Shown: piece by piece, positions 24,874 through 33,927 of the stretch | Numbering within the stretch: the stretch's first letter is position 1 | Layout of the letters: each line of letters begins with the position of its first letter | Source of the DNA: Peribacillus sp044761665 | Lineage (GTDB): Bacteria; Bacillota; Bacilli; Bacillales; DSM-1321 | Length of the DNA stretch: 64,000 nt | Direction: 5' to 3' | Assembly (NCBI RefSeq): GCF_044761665.1 | Contig: NZ_JBIWCW010000008.1 | Location: 62,001-126,000, forward strand | Position numbers and translations under genes: made by a program | Notes under the pieces: model-generated | Told to the model about the DNA's origin: nothing | The model's input: the letters and a program-made list of their open reading frames with translations, nothing else | Databases searched by the model: none

Positions 24874-25749
24874 GTGAATAAAAATGAAAAATTAATCCAT
24901 CTCCATCATTGTCGCGGTGCAGGCTGGAAAACGATAAAAATGATTTTGGCTACCGACCCATCCCTCACCTCCCTCTTTACAAAAACATACGCTGAATGGA
25001 AAGAGATTCTCCCCATACCCTCCAATAAGCTGCAGCTCTTTCTTGAAGATTTGCATTCCCACGATACGATTGAAAAGTTAAAACAATATGAAAATAATCA
25101 AATCCATTGTCTGACGATTTTTGATGAAGACTATCCATATCTGCTGAAACAGATATTCGATCCCCCTTGGGTGCTTTATTTAAAAGGTGATAAACAGCTT
25201 TTAGCTAAGAAGAATACGATAGGTGTCGTTGGTACACGAAATCCAACCACGTATGGGCTGGAGGCCTTAAAATCGATTTTGACGCCACTTGTAAAGAAAA
25301 AATTCGTGATTATTAGCGGAGTGGCAGTTGGAATTGATGCGATAGCCCATAAAATCACTTTGAATGAGGGCGGACATACGATAGGGGTTTTAGGCGGGGG
25401 ATTGATGCAGGTTTATCCCAAAACAAACATCCCCCTTGCAAGATTAATCATTGAAAAGGGTTTGCTACTCTCGGAAACACCGCCGACGAGAAGATCGGAA
25501 CCTTGGATGTTCCCTCTCCGGAATCGAATCATTAGTGGTTTATCACAGGGAATTTTCGTTGTAGAAGCAAAGGAAAGAAGCGGTTCGCTCATCACCGCGC
25601 AAGCTGCACTTGAACAAGGAAGAGATATTTTTGCACTTCCGGGAAATATAACCAGTCCTGAATCGATAGGAACAAACCAATTGATTCAAGATGGTGCTAA
25701 ATTAATTTTGACATCAGCTCACATTGAGGAAGAATATAAAACAATATAA
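24874..25749 (+). CDS. dprA: DprA (Smf), DNA-processing protein
   Basis: 291 aa from a GTG at 24874, which has AAAGGAGTG (24858-24866) correctly spaced. The longer frame from 24739 runs through the sucD terminator hairpin and lacks a ribosome site. An N-terminal HhH-like helical part precedes the Rossmann-like DprA core: 'IGVVGTRNPTTYG', 'IISGVAVGIDAIAHKITL', 'GGLMQVYPKTN', 'PLRNRIISGLSQGIFVVEA', and 'GRDIFALPGNI'. DprA loads RecA on incoming single-stranded DNA in transformation. Confidence 0.95.
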   Translation: MNKNEKLIHLHHCRGAGWKTIKMILATDPSLTSLFTKTYAEWKEILPIPSNKLQLFLEDLHSHDTIEKLKQYENNQIHCLTIFDEDYPYLLKQIFDPPWVLYLKGDKQLLAKKNTIGVVGTRNPTTYGLEALKSILTPLVKKKFVIISGVAVGIDAIAHKITLNEGGHTIGVLGGGLMQVYPKTNIPLARLIIEKGLLLSETPPTRRSEPWMFPLRNRIISGLSQGIFVVEAKERSGSLITAQAALEQGRDIFALPGNITSPESIGTNQLIQDGAKLILTSAHIEEEYKTI

Positions 25750-25936
25750 TATAGAAGATATACGGAGAAGAATCCATTTTTTAAGGTGAAAAAGGTGGTT
25801 TTTTAGCTGAATAGGATAAAATATTAGACAAAAAGGTTGAAAATATTGTAAAACTGATATAAGTTTTGCAACAGGCACCTCTTGTCAAAATACCAAAATT
25901 CTGACGAATCAGCAGGATTTGAAAAGCAAAGAGGTG

Positions 25937-25965
25937 TTGACAAATGATTTTTGAATGATTAATAA
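25937..25965 (+). promoter_or_regulatory. Sigma-A promoter for topA
   Basis: TTGACA (25937-25942), a 17-nt spacer, and TAATAA (25960-25965), 40 nt before the topA ATG. The -35 box abuts the right arm of an inverted repeat (CACCTCT at 25876-25882, AGAGGTG at 25930-25936). Confidence 0.65.
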
Positions 25966-26005
25966 TAGTGAAGATTTATATTACCTCTTGAGGAGGATTT
26001 ATTGG

Positions 26006-28081
26006 ATGTCAGATTACTTAGTGATTGTGGAATCGCCCGCAAAGGCAAAGACGATAGAGCGATACTTGGGAAAGAAATATAAAGTTAAAGCTTCCATGGG
26101 ACATGTACGCGACCTACCTAAAAGTCAAACGGGTGTCGATGTTGAACATGGCTATGAACCTAAATATATAACTATCCGAGGCAAAGGCCCGGTTTTAAAA
26201 GAATTGAAGACAGCCGCAAAAAAAGCGAAAAAAATCTATCTCGCAGCTGACCCCGACAGAGAAGGTGAAGCGATTGCCTGGCATTTAGCGCATAGCCTCG
26301 ATGTCGACATTAATTCGGATTGCCGCGTCGTATTCAATGAGATTACGAAGGAAGCAATCAAAGAATCATTTAAATCACCAAGGCCGATTAATATGAAATT
26401 GGTTGATGCACAGCAGGCGAGGAGGATATTGGATCGTTTGGTCGGATACAATATTTCCCCGCTTTTGTGGAAGAAAGTAAAAAAAGGCTTGAGTGCCGGA
26501 CGAGTTCAATCGGTTGCAGTCCGAATGATCATCGATCGTGAGAAAGAGATCAAAGACTTCGTTCCTGAAGAGTATTGGACAATCAAGGCTGATTTTGTAA
26601 AAGGTAAAGAACAGTTTGAAGGTTCTTTTTTCAGCCTTGCTGGCGAACGGAGTGAGTTGAAAAACGAAGAAGACGTGAAGAAGGTTCTGGATTCTTTGAG
26701 CGGTGGGGAATTTACAATCGGTACCGTGACCAAAAAGGAAAGAAAGCGTAATCCAGCTGCTCCATTCACAACTTCTTCCCTACAACAGGAAGCTGCGCGT
26801 AAACTGAATTTCAGGGCCAAGAAAACGATGATGCTCGCTCAGCAGCTTTACGAAGGAATTGAGCTAGGAAAAGAAGGCACAGTCGGGCTGATTACTTATA
26901 TGAGAACGGATTCAACCCGGATCTCCGATGTGGCTAAACTTGAGGCTCACACTTTCATCTCAAATAGTTATGGTGAAGATTACGTCCAGATTGAACAGCG
27001 CAAAGAGAAAAAACAGACAAATGCCCAGGATGCCCATGAAGCGGTAAGACCGACCAGCACCCTTCGGGAACCAAGTTTAGTGAAAGAATTTTTATCGAGG
27101 GACCAATTCCGTTTATATAAATTGATTTGGGAACGATTCGTTTCAAGCCAGATGTCTTCTGCAGTCATGGATACCATGAGTATCGATTTGCATAACGGAG
27201 ATGTCATATTCAGGGCAAATGGATCAAAAGTTAAATTTCCAGGTTTCATGAAGGTATATGTTGAGGGAACGGATGACTCAGTGGAGGAAAAGGAGAATAC
27301 CCTTCCAGATGTGAAAAAAGGCGATCAATTCTTTTCAAAAGATGTTGAGCCTAAGCAACATTTCACGCAACCACCGCCCCGCTATACAGAGGCACGCCTT
27401 GTCAAAACGCTAGAAGAATTAGGAATAGGTCGGCCCTCCACGTATGCGCCTACTCTGGATACTATACAAAAAAGGGGATACGTTACGCTTGATAACAAAC
27501 GATTTATCCCGACCGAACTCGGTGAAATAGTCCTTGAGCTGATTCGCGAATTCTTCCCTTATATCCTTAATGCAGAATTCACAGCCAAAATGGAACAGGA
27601 ATTTGATGGCGTTGAGGCTGGAAGTGTCGAATGGGCCAATGTCATTGATGACTTCTACAAAGATTTTGCTGTTGATTTGGCCAAGGCCGAAGCTGAGATG
27701 GAAAAAATTGAAATTAAAGATGAGCCTGCTGGGGAAGATTGTGAAGAATGCGGTCATGGAATGGTCTTCAAAATGGGAAGATACGGGAAATTCATGGCAT
27801 GCAGTAATTTCCCTGACTGTCGTAACACGAAGCCAATCGTCAAGGAAATTGGTGTGAAATGTCCAAAATGTAAAGAAGGAAACATCATTGAGCGGAAAAG
27901 TAAAAAACGCCGCTTGTTTTATGGATGTGATACGTATCCAGGGTGTGATTTCATTTCATGGGATAAGCCATTACCAAGAAGTTGTCCGAAGTGTGAAGGT
28001 ACGCTGGTTGAGAAAAAACTTAAAAAAGGCGTACAAGTACAGTGTATGGACTGTGATTTCAAAGAAGTACCTCAAGCTTAA
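26006..28081 (+). CDS. topA: DNA topoisomerase I
   Basis: 691 aa from the ATG at 26006, preceded by AGGAGG (25991-25996); the in-frame start at 25955 is rejected. The Toprim domain begins 'MSDYLVIVESPAKAKTIERYLG' and has 'AADPDREGEAIAWH'. The active-site Tyr is in 'GLITYMRTDSTR' (Tyr298). Three C-terminal Cys4 zinc-finger motifs follow: CEECGHG...C..FPDC, CPKCKEGN...C..YPGC and CPKCEGT...CMDC. It relaxes negative supercoils behind RNA polymerase. Length and domains are typical of Bacillus TopA. Confidence 0.98.
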   Translation: MSDYLVIVESPAKAKTIERYLGKKYKVKASMGHVRDLPKSQTGVDVEHGYEPKYITIRGKGPVLKELKTAAKKAKKIYLAADPDREGEAIAWHLAHSLDVDINSDCRVVFNEITKEAIKESFKSPRPINMKLVDAQQARRILDRLVGYNISPLLWKKVKKGLSAGRVQSVAVRMIIDREKEIKDFVPEEYWTIKADFVKGKEQFEGSFFSLAGERSELKNEEDVKKVLDSLSGGEFTIGTVTKKERKRNPAAPFTTSSLQQEAARKLNFRAKKTMMLAQQLYEGIELGKEGTVGLITYMRTDSTRISDVAKLEAHTFISNSYGEDYVQIEQRKEKKQTNAQDAHEAVRPTSTLREPSLVKEFLSRDQFRLYKLIWERFVSSQMSSAVMDTMSIDLHNGDVIFRANGSKVKFPGFMKVYVEGTDDSVEEKENTLPDVKKGDQFFSKDVEPKQHFTQPPPRYTEARLVKTLEELGIGRPSTYAPTLDTIQKRGYVTLDNKRFIPTELGEIVLELIREFFPYILNAEFTAKMEQEFDGVEAGSVEWANVIDDFYKDFAVDLAKAEAEMEKIEIKDEPAGEDCEECGHGMVFKMGRYGKFMACSNFPDCRNTKPIVKEIGVKCPKCKEGNIIERKSKKRRLFYGCDTYPGCDFISWDKPLPRSCPKCEGTLVEKKLKKGVQVQCMDCDFKEVPQA

Positions 28082-28084
28082 GCG

Positions 28085-28112
28085 AAGGTGGGCGATTACG
28101 CTCACCTTTTTC
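28085..28112 (+). terminator. Rho-independent terminator after topA
   Basis: A 10-bp stem, AAGGTGGGCG (28085-28094) and CGCTCACCTT (28099-28108), with a 4-nt loop and one G-T pair, is followed by T residues. Confidence 0.85.
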
Positions 28113-28487
28113 ATGTTTAATTTACTAGGTTAGAGTTGGGTTTCTTCATATTTTGTTAGGTATGATATCATGTTAAAAGGGAGATTTTATCTCACAGAAT
28201 ATATTGGTAAAGTCATGAAACTTTTTTATTTCGGTCAAGTGTTGTAAAATTCAGTGGACAAGTGCGTTCATTTAAAGTTATAATTCCTCTTTGTGTCCAT
28301 TACTGTTTTTAAAACAGTCTGACTTTACAGATTTATCCATAAGAGATGAACTTACAAAATGGTCATCAGCAGGAATGAATAATATGGAGTATACATATAA
28401 ACACATCGCTAAAATGAAGATTTTGTAAAAATATTTTTAATGATAAATCTTCCTGTTTTATCATATCTATACATGGAGGTTCGAAAT
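28109..28487 (+). other. Intergenic region between topA and trmFO
   Basis: About 380 bp. It holds a probable promoter at 28255-28284. Downstream of it is an open stretch at about 28275-28430 reading LKQSDFTDLSIRDELTKW and on to a TAA, without a start codon or ribosome site. It may be a chance opening or a gene remnant. Nothing else was recognised. Confidence 0.5.
28255..28284 (+). promoter_or_regulatory. Candidate sigma-A promoter for trmFO and following genes
   Basis: TGGACA (28255-28260), an 18-nt spacer, and a perfect TATAAT (28279-28284). The implied leader is about 195 nt before trmFO. Confidence 0.55.
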
Positions 28488-29795
28488 ATGAAAGAGGCAA
28501 AAGTAAGTGTTATTGGTGCTGGGCTTGCAGGAAGTGAAGCTGCTTGGCAATTGGCTAAAAGAGGAATAAAAGTTGATTTGTACGAAATGCGTCCGGTGAA
28601 GCAAACGCCTGCACACCATACCGATAAATTCGCTGAACTTGTTTGTTCCAATTCACTTCGGGCAAATACGTTGACAAATGCTGTAGGTGTTTTAAAAGAA
28701 GAGATGCGGATATTGGATTCTGTAATTATATCCGCAGCAGACGCTTGTGCTGTTCCTGCTGGTGGAGCATTAGCCGTCGATCGACATGAATTTTCGAGTC
28801 TTGTTACGGATAGGGTGAAAAACCATCCTAATGTGACTGTCATCCATGAAGAAGTGAAGGAAATTCCGGAAGGTCCGACGATTATTGCTACAGGTCCATT
28901 AACAAGCCAAGCTTTATCGGACAGCTTAAAGCAAATAATGGAAGAAGAATATTTGTATTTCTATGATGCGGCGGCTCCAATTCTTGAAAAAGAAAGCATC
29001 AATATGGATAAAGTGTATTTAAAGTCCCGTTATGACAAAGGGGAAGCTGCTTACCTGAATTGTCCGATGACCGAAGAAGAATTCGATCGTTTTTATGAAG
29101 CGTTGATTTCTGCAGAGACGGTTCCGCTTAAGGAATTCGAAAAAGAAATCTTCTTCGAAGGGTGTATGCCTATAGAAGTGATGGCATCACGCGGGAAAAA
29201 GACGATGTTATTCGGACCGTTGAAGCCAGTTGGTCTGGAAGACCCGAAAACAGGAAAACGACCATTTGCTGTAGTCCAATTGCGTCAAGATGATGCAGCA
29301 GGAACGTTATATAACATTGTTGGTTTTCAGACACATCTAAAATGGGGCCCTCAAAAAGAGGTACTTCAACTGATTCCGGGATTGGAAAATGCCGAAATTG
29401 TCCGTTATGGTGTCATGCACCGCAATACGTTCATCAACTCGCCTAATGTGCTAAAGCCAACATATCAATTCAAAAACCGCGATGACTTATTCTTTGCAGG
29501 TCAGATGACGGGTGTAGAGGGATACGTTGAGTCTGCCGCTTCAGGATTGGTTGCCGGTATCAATGCCGCGAGAATGGTTCAAGAGATGGAGCCGATTGTT
29601 TTCCCTGCTGAAACGACAATGGGCAGCATGGCGAGGTACATCACGTCAACCAACGGGAAGAGCTTTCAACCTATGAATGCCAACTTCGGTCTCCTTCCAG
29701 ATTTGGGAGTAAGGATCAAGTCGAAAAAGGAACGATATGAGGCACATGCAAATCGCGCATTAGACACAATTCAGAACTTTGTGAAAAGTTTGTAA
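28488..29795 (+). CDS. trmFO: TrmFO, folate-dependent tRNA (uracil-54-C5)-methyltransferase
   Basis: 435 aa from the ATG at 28488, after TGGAGGTTCG. The in-frame start at 28440 is rejected. An N-terminal FAD-binding fold ('VSVIGAGLAGSEAAWQLA') is followed by 'YEMRPVKQTPAHHTDKFAELVCSNSLR' with a conserved Cys, the 'FFEGCMPIEVMASRG' Cys segment, and 'QMTGVEGYVESAASGLVAG'. It makes ribothymidine at U54 of the T loop from methylenetetrahydrofolate and FADH2. It was formerly called Gid. It sits between topA and xerC, as in B. subtilis. Confidence 0.97.
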   Translation: MKEAKVSVIGAGLAGSEAAWQLAKRGIKVDLYEMRPVKQTPAHHTDKFAELVCSNSLRANTLTNAVGVLKEEMRILDSVIISAADACAVPAGGALAVDRHEFSSLVTDRVKNHPNVTVIHEEVKEIPEGPTIIATGPLTSQALSDSLKQIMEEEYLYFYDAAAPILEKESINMDKVYLKSRYDKGEAAYLNCPMTEEEFDRFYEALISAETVPLKEFEKEIFFEGCMPIEVMASRGKKTMLFGPLKPVGLEDPKTGKRPFAVVQLRQDDAAGTLYNIVGFQTHLKWGPQKEVLQLIPGLENAEIVRYGVMHRNTFINSPNVLKPTYQFKNRDDLFFAGQMTGVEGYVESAASGLVAGINAARMVQEMEPIVFPAETTMGSMARYITSTNGKSFQPMNANFGLLPDLGVRIKSKKERYEAHANRALDTIQNFVKSL

Positions 29796-29855
29796 AATCA
29801 TTTGCCTGCTGTTTTAAAGTATGATACTATTTATAAGCCTTTGCGAGGTGTTTCT

Positions 29856-30758
29856 ATGATCAATCAAAACAAGGCGTTATCTTCCTTCATTGAATATCTA
29901 CAAATAGAAAAAAATAGTTCACACTACACGATTGAAAATTACAGGCGGGATATTCACGAATTTTTCTTATTCCTGAACGAACAACGGATTACCGATGTCG
30001 CGTCAGTCGAATATATGGATGTCCGGTTATATTTGACGAATTTATATGAGAAAAAACTTTCTAAGCGGACTGTAGCAAGAAAAACATCTTGTTTGCGCAG
30101 TTTTTATAAATTTCTATTGCGGGAAGCCGAAGTTAAGGATAATCCCTTTTCTCTTGCATCTTTACCTAAAAAGGAACAAAGATTGCCACGTTTTCTTTAC
30201 GAGGAGGAAGTCAATCAGTTGTTTTCTTCTTTAAAAAAAGATACCCCGGCTGGAATAAGAAATGTTGCACTGTTGGAATTGCTGTATGCTACAGGCATTC
30301 GCGTAAGTGAGTGCTGTGAGATTAAAATACAGGATATCGATCTCTCCCTTGGCACCGTGCTGATCCATGGAAAAGGGAAGAAAGATCGATATGTCCCGGT
30401 GGGCAGTTATGCTCAGGAAGCGATAGATTTATACATACGTACAGCTAGGATGGAAATGTCATCGTCTGACGCTAAGGCGCATGCTTATTTATTTGTTAAC
30501 TTTCGCGGAGAACCTCTTACACCAAGGGGAGTCCGATATATATTAAATGAATTGATTAAAAAATCGGCCACTGATGGAAATCTGCACCCACATATGCTGA
30601 GGCATTCATTTGCCACTCATCTATTAAATAATGGGGCAGATATACGTACGGTTCAGGAACTGCTTGGACATTCAAAAATTTCATCTACGCAAGTGTATAC
30701 GCATGTAACGAAAGACCAATTAAAAAAAGTCTACAATGCATCACATCCGCGAGCTTAA
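29856..30758 (+). CDS. xerC: Tyrosine recombinase XerC (CodV)
   Basis: 300 aa from the ATG at 29856, with GCGAGGTG upstream; the frame opens at 29802 without a ribosome site. An N-terminal SAM-like core-binding domain ('FIEYLQIEKNSSHYTIENYRRDI') precedes the catalytic domain, whose R-H-R-H-Y set is visible in 'ATGIRVSE', 'HMLRHSFATHLL', 'LGHSKISSTQVYTHV'. With XerD/RipX it resolves chromosome dimers at dif. It is the first gene of the codV-clpQ-clpY-codY arrangement and is followed by hslV after 20 bases. Confidence 0.96.
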   Translation: MINQNKALSSFIEYLQIEKNSSHYTIENYRRDIHEFFLFLNEQRITDVASVEYMDVRLYLTNLYEKKLSKRTVARKTSCLRSFYKFLLREAEVKDNPFSLASLPKKEQRLPRFLYEEEVNQLFSSLKKDTPAGIRNVALLELLYATGIRVSECCEIKIQDIDLSLGTVLIHGKGKKDRYVPVGSYAQEAIDLYIRTARMEMSSSDAKAHAYLFVNFRGEPLTPRGVRYILNELIKKSATDGNLHPHMLRHSFATHLLNNGADIRTVQELLGHSKISSTQVYTHVTKDQLKKVYNASHPRA

Positions 30759-30778
30759 AAGTTGAAAGGAGACACTTT

Positions 30779-31306
30779 ATGACTACGATATTTGCAGTGC
30801 ATCATAAAGGTGAATGTGCAATGTCCGGTGATGGGCAGGTTACTTTAGGGAATTCAGTAGTGATGAAGCATACGGCAAGAAAAGTGAGGAAAATCTTTAA
30901 TGGTAATGTCCTGGCAGGATTTGCTGGGTCTGTGGCGGATGCCTTCACTCTTTTTGAAATGTTCGAAGCGAAGCTAGAGGAGTACAACGGGAATCTCCAA
31001 CGTGCTGCCGTTGAAATGGCAAAGCAATGGCGAAGCGACAATGTGCTAAGAAAGCTGGAAGCGATGTTAATTGTGATGAATAAAAAAGACTTGCTTCTGG
31101 TTTCAGGTACCGGTGAAGTCATCGAGCCGGACGACGGAATTCTGGCCATAGGTTCAGGTGGGAATTATGCTCTGGCTGCCGGCAGGGCTTTAAAACGTTT
31201 TTCTAGCGAAAATTTATCGGCAAAAGATATCGCCCAATCATCTTTACAAATTGCAGCGGAAATTTGTGTATTTACCAATACGAATATAATCGTGGAAGAG
31301 TTGTAA
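30779..31306 (+). CDS. hslV: HslV (ClpQ), proteolytic subunit of HslUV
   Basis: 175 aa, with AAAGGAGA before the ATG. The mature protein would start at Thr2 (M-T-T-I-F-A-V), the canonical N-terminal threonine nucleophile. B. subtilis ClpQ carries a short N-terminal extension and uses a serine. Other motifs are typical: 'AMSGDGQVTLGNSVVMKHTARKVRK', 'GFAGSVADAFTLFEMFE', 'AIGSGGNYALAAGRAL'. It forms the two-ring protease chamber capped by HslU, encoded 13 bases downstream. Confidence 0.97.
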   Translation: MTTIFAVHHKGECAMSGDGQVTLGNSVVMKHTARKVRKIFNGNVLAGFAGSVADAFTLFEMFEAKLEEYNGNLQRAAVEMAKQWRSDNVLRKLEAMLIVMNKKDLLLVSGTGEVIEPDDGILAIGSGGNYALAAGRALKRFSSENLSAKDIAQSSLQIAAEICVFTNTNIIVEEL

Positions 31307-31319
31307 GGAGGAGCGCACA

Positions 31320-32729
31320 ATGTCAAAAAAAACTAATTTAACACCGAGGCAAATCGTTGAGAAACTGGATCAATATATTGTAGGACAGAGTGAGGCCAAA
31401 CGAGCAGTAGCAGTAGCATTGCGAAATCGGTTCCGCCGTTCTTTACTATCAGAACAACTTCGTGATGAAGTTGTTCCGAAAAACATATTAATGATTGGAC
31501 CGACCGGTGTTGGGAAAACAGAAATTGCTCGGAGAATGGCTAAATTGGTTGGTGCTCCTTTTGTGAAAGTGGAAGCGACGAAATTTACGGAAGTTGGTTA
31601 TGTTGGCCGCGATGTTGAATCGATGGTGCGTGATTTGGTGGAAACTTCCGTCCGCCTCGTAAAGGAAGAAAAGATGGTGAGTGTCAGAGAACGGGCAGAG
31701 GAAAATGCTAATCGCCGTTTAATTGATTTACTAGTACCGTCCAATAAAAAGCAGAGTAATTTTAAAAATCCTCTCGAAGCATTTTTCGGAGGTGGGACCA
31801 ATCAGGCTGACCAGGATTCGAATGATAATTCCGAAGATTTAAGCCTGCAGCAAAAAAGAAAGCTTGTGGCGAGTCAATTGGCTAAGGGAGAGTTAGAGAA
31901 TGAAATGATCACGGTTGAAGTGGAAGAGCAGGCAGCATCAATGTTTGACATGCTACAAGGTTCGGGAATGGAACAAATGGGGATGAATATGCAGGACGCA
32001 TTGGGAAGCTTGATGCCCAAGAAAAATAAAAAGCGTAAATTGAAAGTAAGTGAAGCAAGAGTGGTCTTGACCAATGAGGAAGCTGCAAAATTGATTGACA
32101 TGGATGAAGTAACTTCGGACGCTGTATATGGTGCCGAGCAAAACGGGATTATTTTCATCGATGAAATTGATAAGATTGCTAGCAAGCAGTCTGGTAGCTC
32201 TTCAGCGGATGTGTCAAGAGAAGGTGTACAGCGGGATATCTTGCCAATTGTTGAAGGGTCGACAGTTGTCACAAAATATGGTTCCGTTAAGACCGATCAT
32301 GTACTCTTCATTGCTGCAGGTGCTTTCCATACTGCTAAACCATCAGATCTTATTCCTGAACTGCAGGGACGCTTTCCAATCCGCGTGGAATTAAATAAAT
32401 TGACCGTCGAAGACTTTGTGAAGATTTTACACGAGCCAGATAATGCTCTCTTAAAACAATATGTGGCTCTATTAGAAACTGAAGGTATAGAAATTGAATT
32501 TTCTGACGAAGCTGTTAGTAAGATAGCGGAAGTGGCTTTTGAGGTGAATCAAAACACAGATAATATTGGGGCTAGGCGCCTTCATACAATCCTTGAGCGT
32601 CTTCTAGAGGATTTATCTTTTGAAGCTCCGGACATAACGATGGAAAAGATCACGATTACCCCTCAGTATGTCGAAGATAAGCTGGGCTCCATAGCCCGTA
32701 ATAAAGACTTAAGCCAGTTTATCCTATAG
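31320..32729 (+). CDS. hslU: HslU (ClpY), AAA+ unfoldase of HslUV
   Basis: 469 aa, with TAAGGAGGAG before the ATG. 'LTPRQIVEKLDQYIVGQSEAKRAVAVALRNRFRR' opens the protein. Walker A is GPTGVGKTE, the pore loop is in 'ATKFTEVGYVGRDVES', and Walker B is 'IIFIDEIDKIA'. An inserted helical I-domain lies at about 110-240, and the C-terminal tail ends DLSQFIL, which docks in HslV. It unfolds substrates and feeds them to HslV. Confidence 0.98.
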   Translation: MSKKTNLTPRQIVEKLDQYIVGQSEAKRAVAVALRNRFRRSLLSEQLRDEVVPKNILMIGPTGVGKTEIARRMAKLVGAPFVKVEATKFTEVGYVGRDVESMVRDLVETSVRLVKEEKMVSVRERAEENANRRLIDLLVPSNKKQSNFKNPLEAFFGGGTNQADQDSNDNSEDLSLQQKRKLVASQLAKGELENEMITVEVEEQAASMFDMLQGSGMEQMGMNMQDALGSLMPKKNKKRKLKVSEARVVLTNEEAAKLIDMDEVTSDAVYGAEQNGIIFIDEIDKIASKQSGSSSADVSREGVQRDILPIVEGSTVVTKYGSVKTDHVLFIAAGAFHTAKPSDLIPELQGRFPIRVELNKLTVEDFVKILHEPDNALLKQYVALLETEGIEIEFSDEAVSKIAEVAFEVNQNTDNIGARRLHTILERLLEDLSFEAPDITMEKITITPQYVEDKLGSIARNKDLSQFIL

Positions 32730-32835
32730 AATGAACCAACGGCAATAACATTGCCTAAGCAAACAACATCAAATTACGGAAATACAACTTCATAGTCAAT
32801 TGTGAACCATGGTATTTTTAGGAGGAACAAGTCAG

Positions 32836-33615
32836 ATGAATTTATTAGCAAAAACAAGAAAAATTAATGCAATGCTCCAAAAAGCAGCAGGAAAAGCAGT
32901 TAATTTCAAGGAAATGGCAGAAAGCTTAAGTGAAGTGATTGAAGCAAACGTATTCGTCGTTAGCCGCCGCGGTAAATTACTTGGAATAGCAGTAAGCCAA
33001 CAAATCGAGAATGAACGTATGTACAAAATGTTAGAAGATAAGCAATTTCCTGAAGTGTACACGAAAAACTTATTTAACATTCAAGAAACATCTTCTAATC
33101 TTGATATTGAAAGCGAATATACAGCTTTCCCAGTTGAAAATAAAGAATTGTTTTCAAATGGCCTAACAACCATCGTTCCAATCATGGGTGGAGGGGAACG
33201 TTTAGGAACATTGATTCTTGCTCGTTTACAAGATAAGTTCCACGATGATGACTTAATCTTGGCTGAATATGGCGCTACAGTGGTTGGAATGGAAATCCTT
33301 CGTGAAAAATCTGAAGAGATTGAAGAAGAAGCACGTAGTAAAGCGGTCGTACAAATGGCTATTTCTTCATTGTCATACAGTGAATTAGAAGCTATTGAAC
33401 ATATTTTTGAAGAGCTTAAAGGGAACGAAGGTTTACTTGTCGCTTCGAAAATTGCCGATCGGGTTGGTATCACACGTTCAGTTATCGTAAACGCGCTTAG
33501 AAAATTAGAAAGTGCAGGAGTTATCGAATCACGTTCGTTAGGTATGAAAGGCACGTACATCAAAGTATTGAACGATAAATTCCTTAACGAATTAGAAAAA
33601 CTTAAAAATAACTAA
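32836..33615 (+). CDS. codY: CodY, GTP- and branched-chain-amino-acid-sensing repressor
   Basis: 259 aa from the ATG at 32836, preceded by AGGAGGAAC; an in-frame TTG-type start at 32809 is rejected. The N-terminal GAF domain binds Ile/Leu/Val ('NLLAKTRKINAMLQKAAGKAVNF'). A linker helix follows, and the C-terminal winged HTH ('LLVASKIADRVGITRSVIVNALRKLE') is almost identical to B. subtilis CodY. It represses nutrient-scavenging and competence genes, and in B. subtilis also fla/che and hag. The fla/che operon lies 1.1 kb downstream. Strong codon bias suggests high expression. Confidence 0.98.
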   Translation: MNLLAKTRKINAMLQKAAGKAVNFKEMAESLSEVIEANVFVVSRRGKLLGIAVSQQIENERMYKMLEDKQFPEVYTKNLFNIQETSSNLDIESEYTAFPVENKELFSNGLTTIVPIMGGGERLGTLILARLQDKFHDDDLILAEYGATVVGMEILREKSEEIEEEARSKAVVQMAISSLSYSELEAIEHIFEELKGNEGLLVASKIADRVGITRSVIVNALRKLESAGVIESRSLGMKGTYIKVLNDKFLNELEKLKNN

Positions 33616-33639
33616 AATACTCTAGGGAATAGGGTTATG

Positions 33640-33686
33640 AAAGACAAAAAGGGTACGGAATTAACTTCCGTACCCTTTTTGTCTTT
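33640..33686 (+). terminator. Bidirectional terminator after codY
   Basis: A perfect 21-bp stem (33640-33660 with 33666-33686) around the loop TTAAC, containing GGGTACGGAA and its complement with A5/T5 flanks inside the stem. It lies 24 nt after the codY stop. Confidence 0.93.
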
Positions 33687-33771
33687 CAATTTCCCCCAGA
33701 TAAAGATTTCCATACTCCAACATTTTTAACAGCATAAAGCCTAGCAACAATCTCTGAACTTAGAAAAGGAC

Positions 33772-33826
33772 CACTACAAAAAAGCACGATATCTTATTCC
33801 TTAAGATATCGTGCTTTTTTGTAGTG
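33772..33826. terminator. Second long perfect hairpin, bidirectional terminator-like
   Basis: A perfect 25-bp stem (33772-33796 with 33802-33826) with loop TTCCT. The core GCACGATATCTTA is flanked by A6 and T6 runs, so it looks like a terminator in both directions. No gene on either strand ends close by apart from codY. Confidence 0.75.
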
Positions 33827-33927
33827 ATTGAGGCAGGAAGATAATTCCCCAATATAGGTGCAACGTTCTGTATATCAGCAAAAGATGTATTCTTAAACAG
33901 CAACTTTACTTACCTTCGTTCAAACTC

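Noticed and set aside
29802..29828. TTGCCT with GATACT as an xerC promoter
   Set aside because: The spacer is 15 nt and the alternatives fit no better, so there is not enough to call it.
33081..33563. 160-codon minus-strand frame opposite codY
   Set aside because: CodY on the plus strand is nearly identical to known proteins; the opposite frame is a by-product of its codon use.
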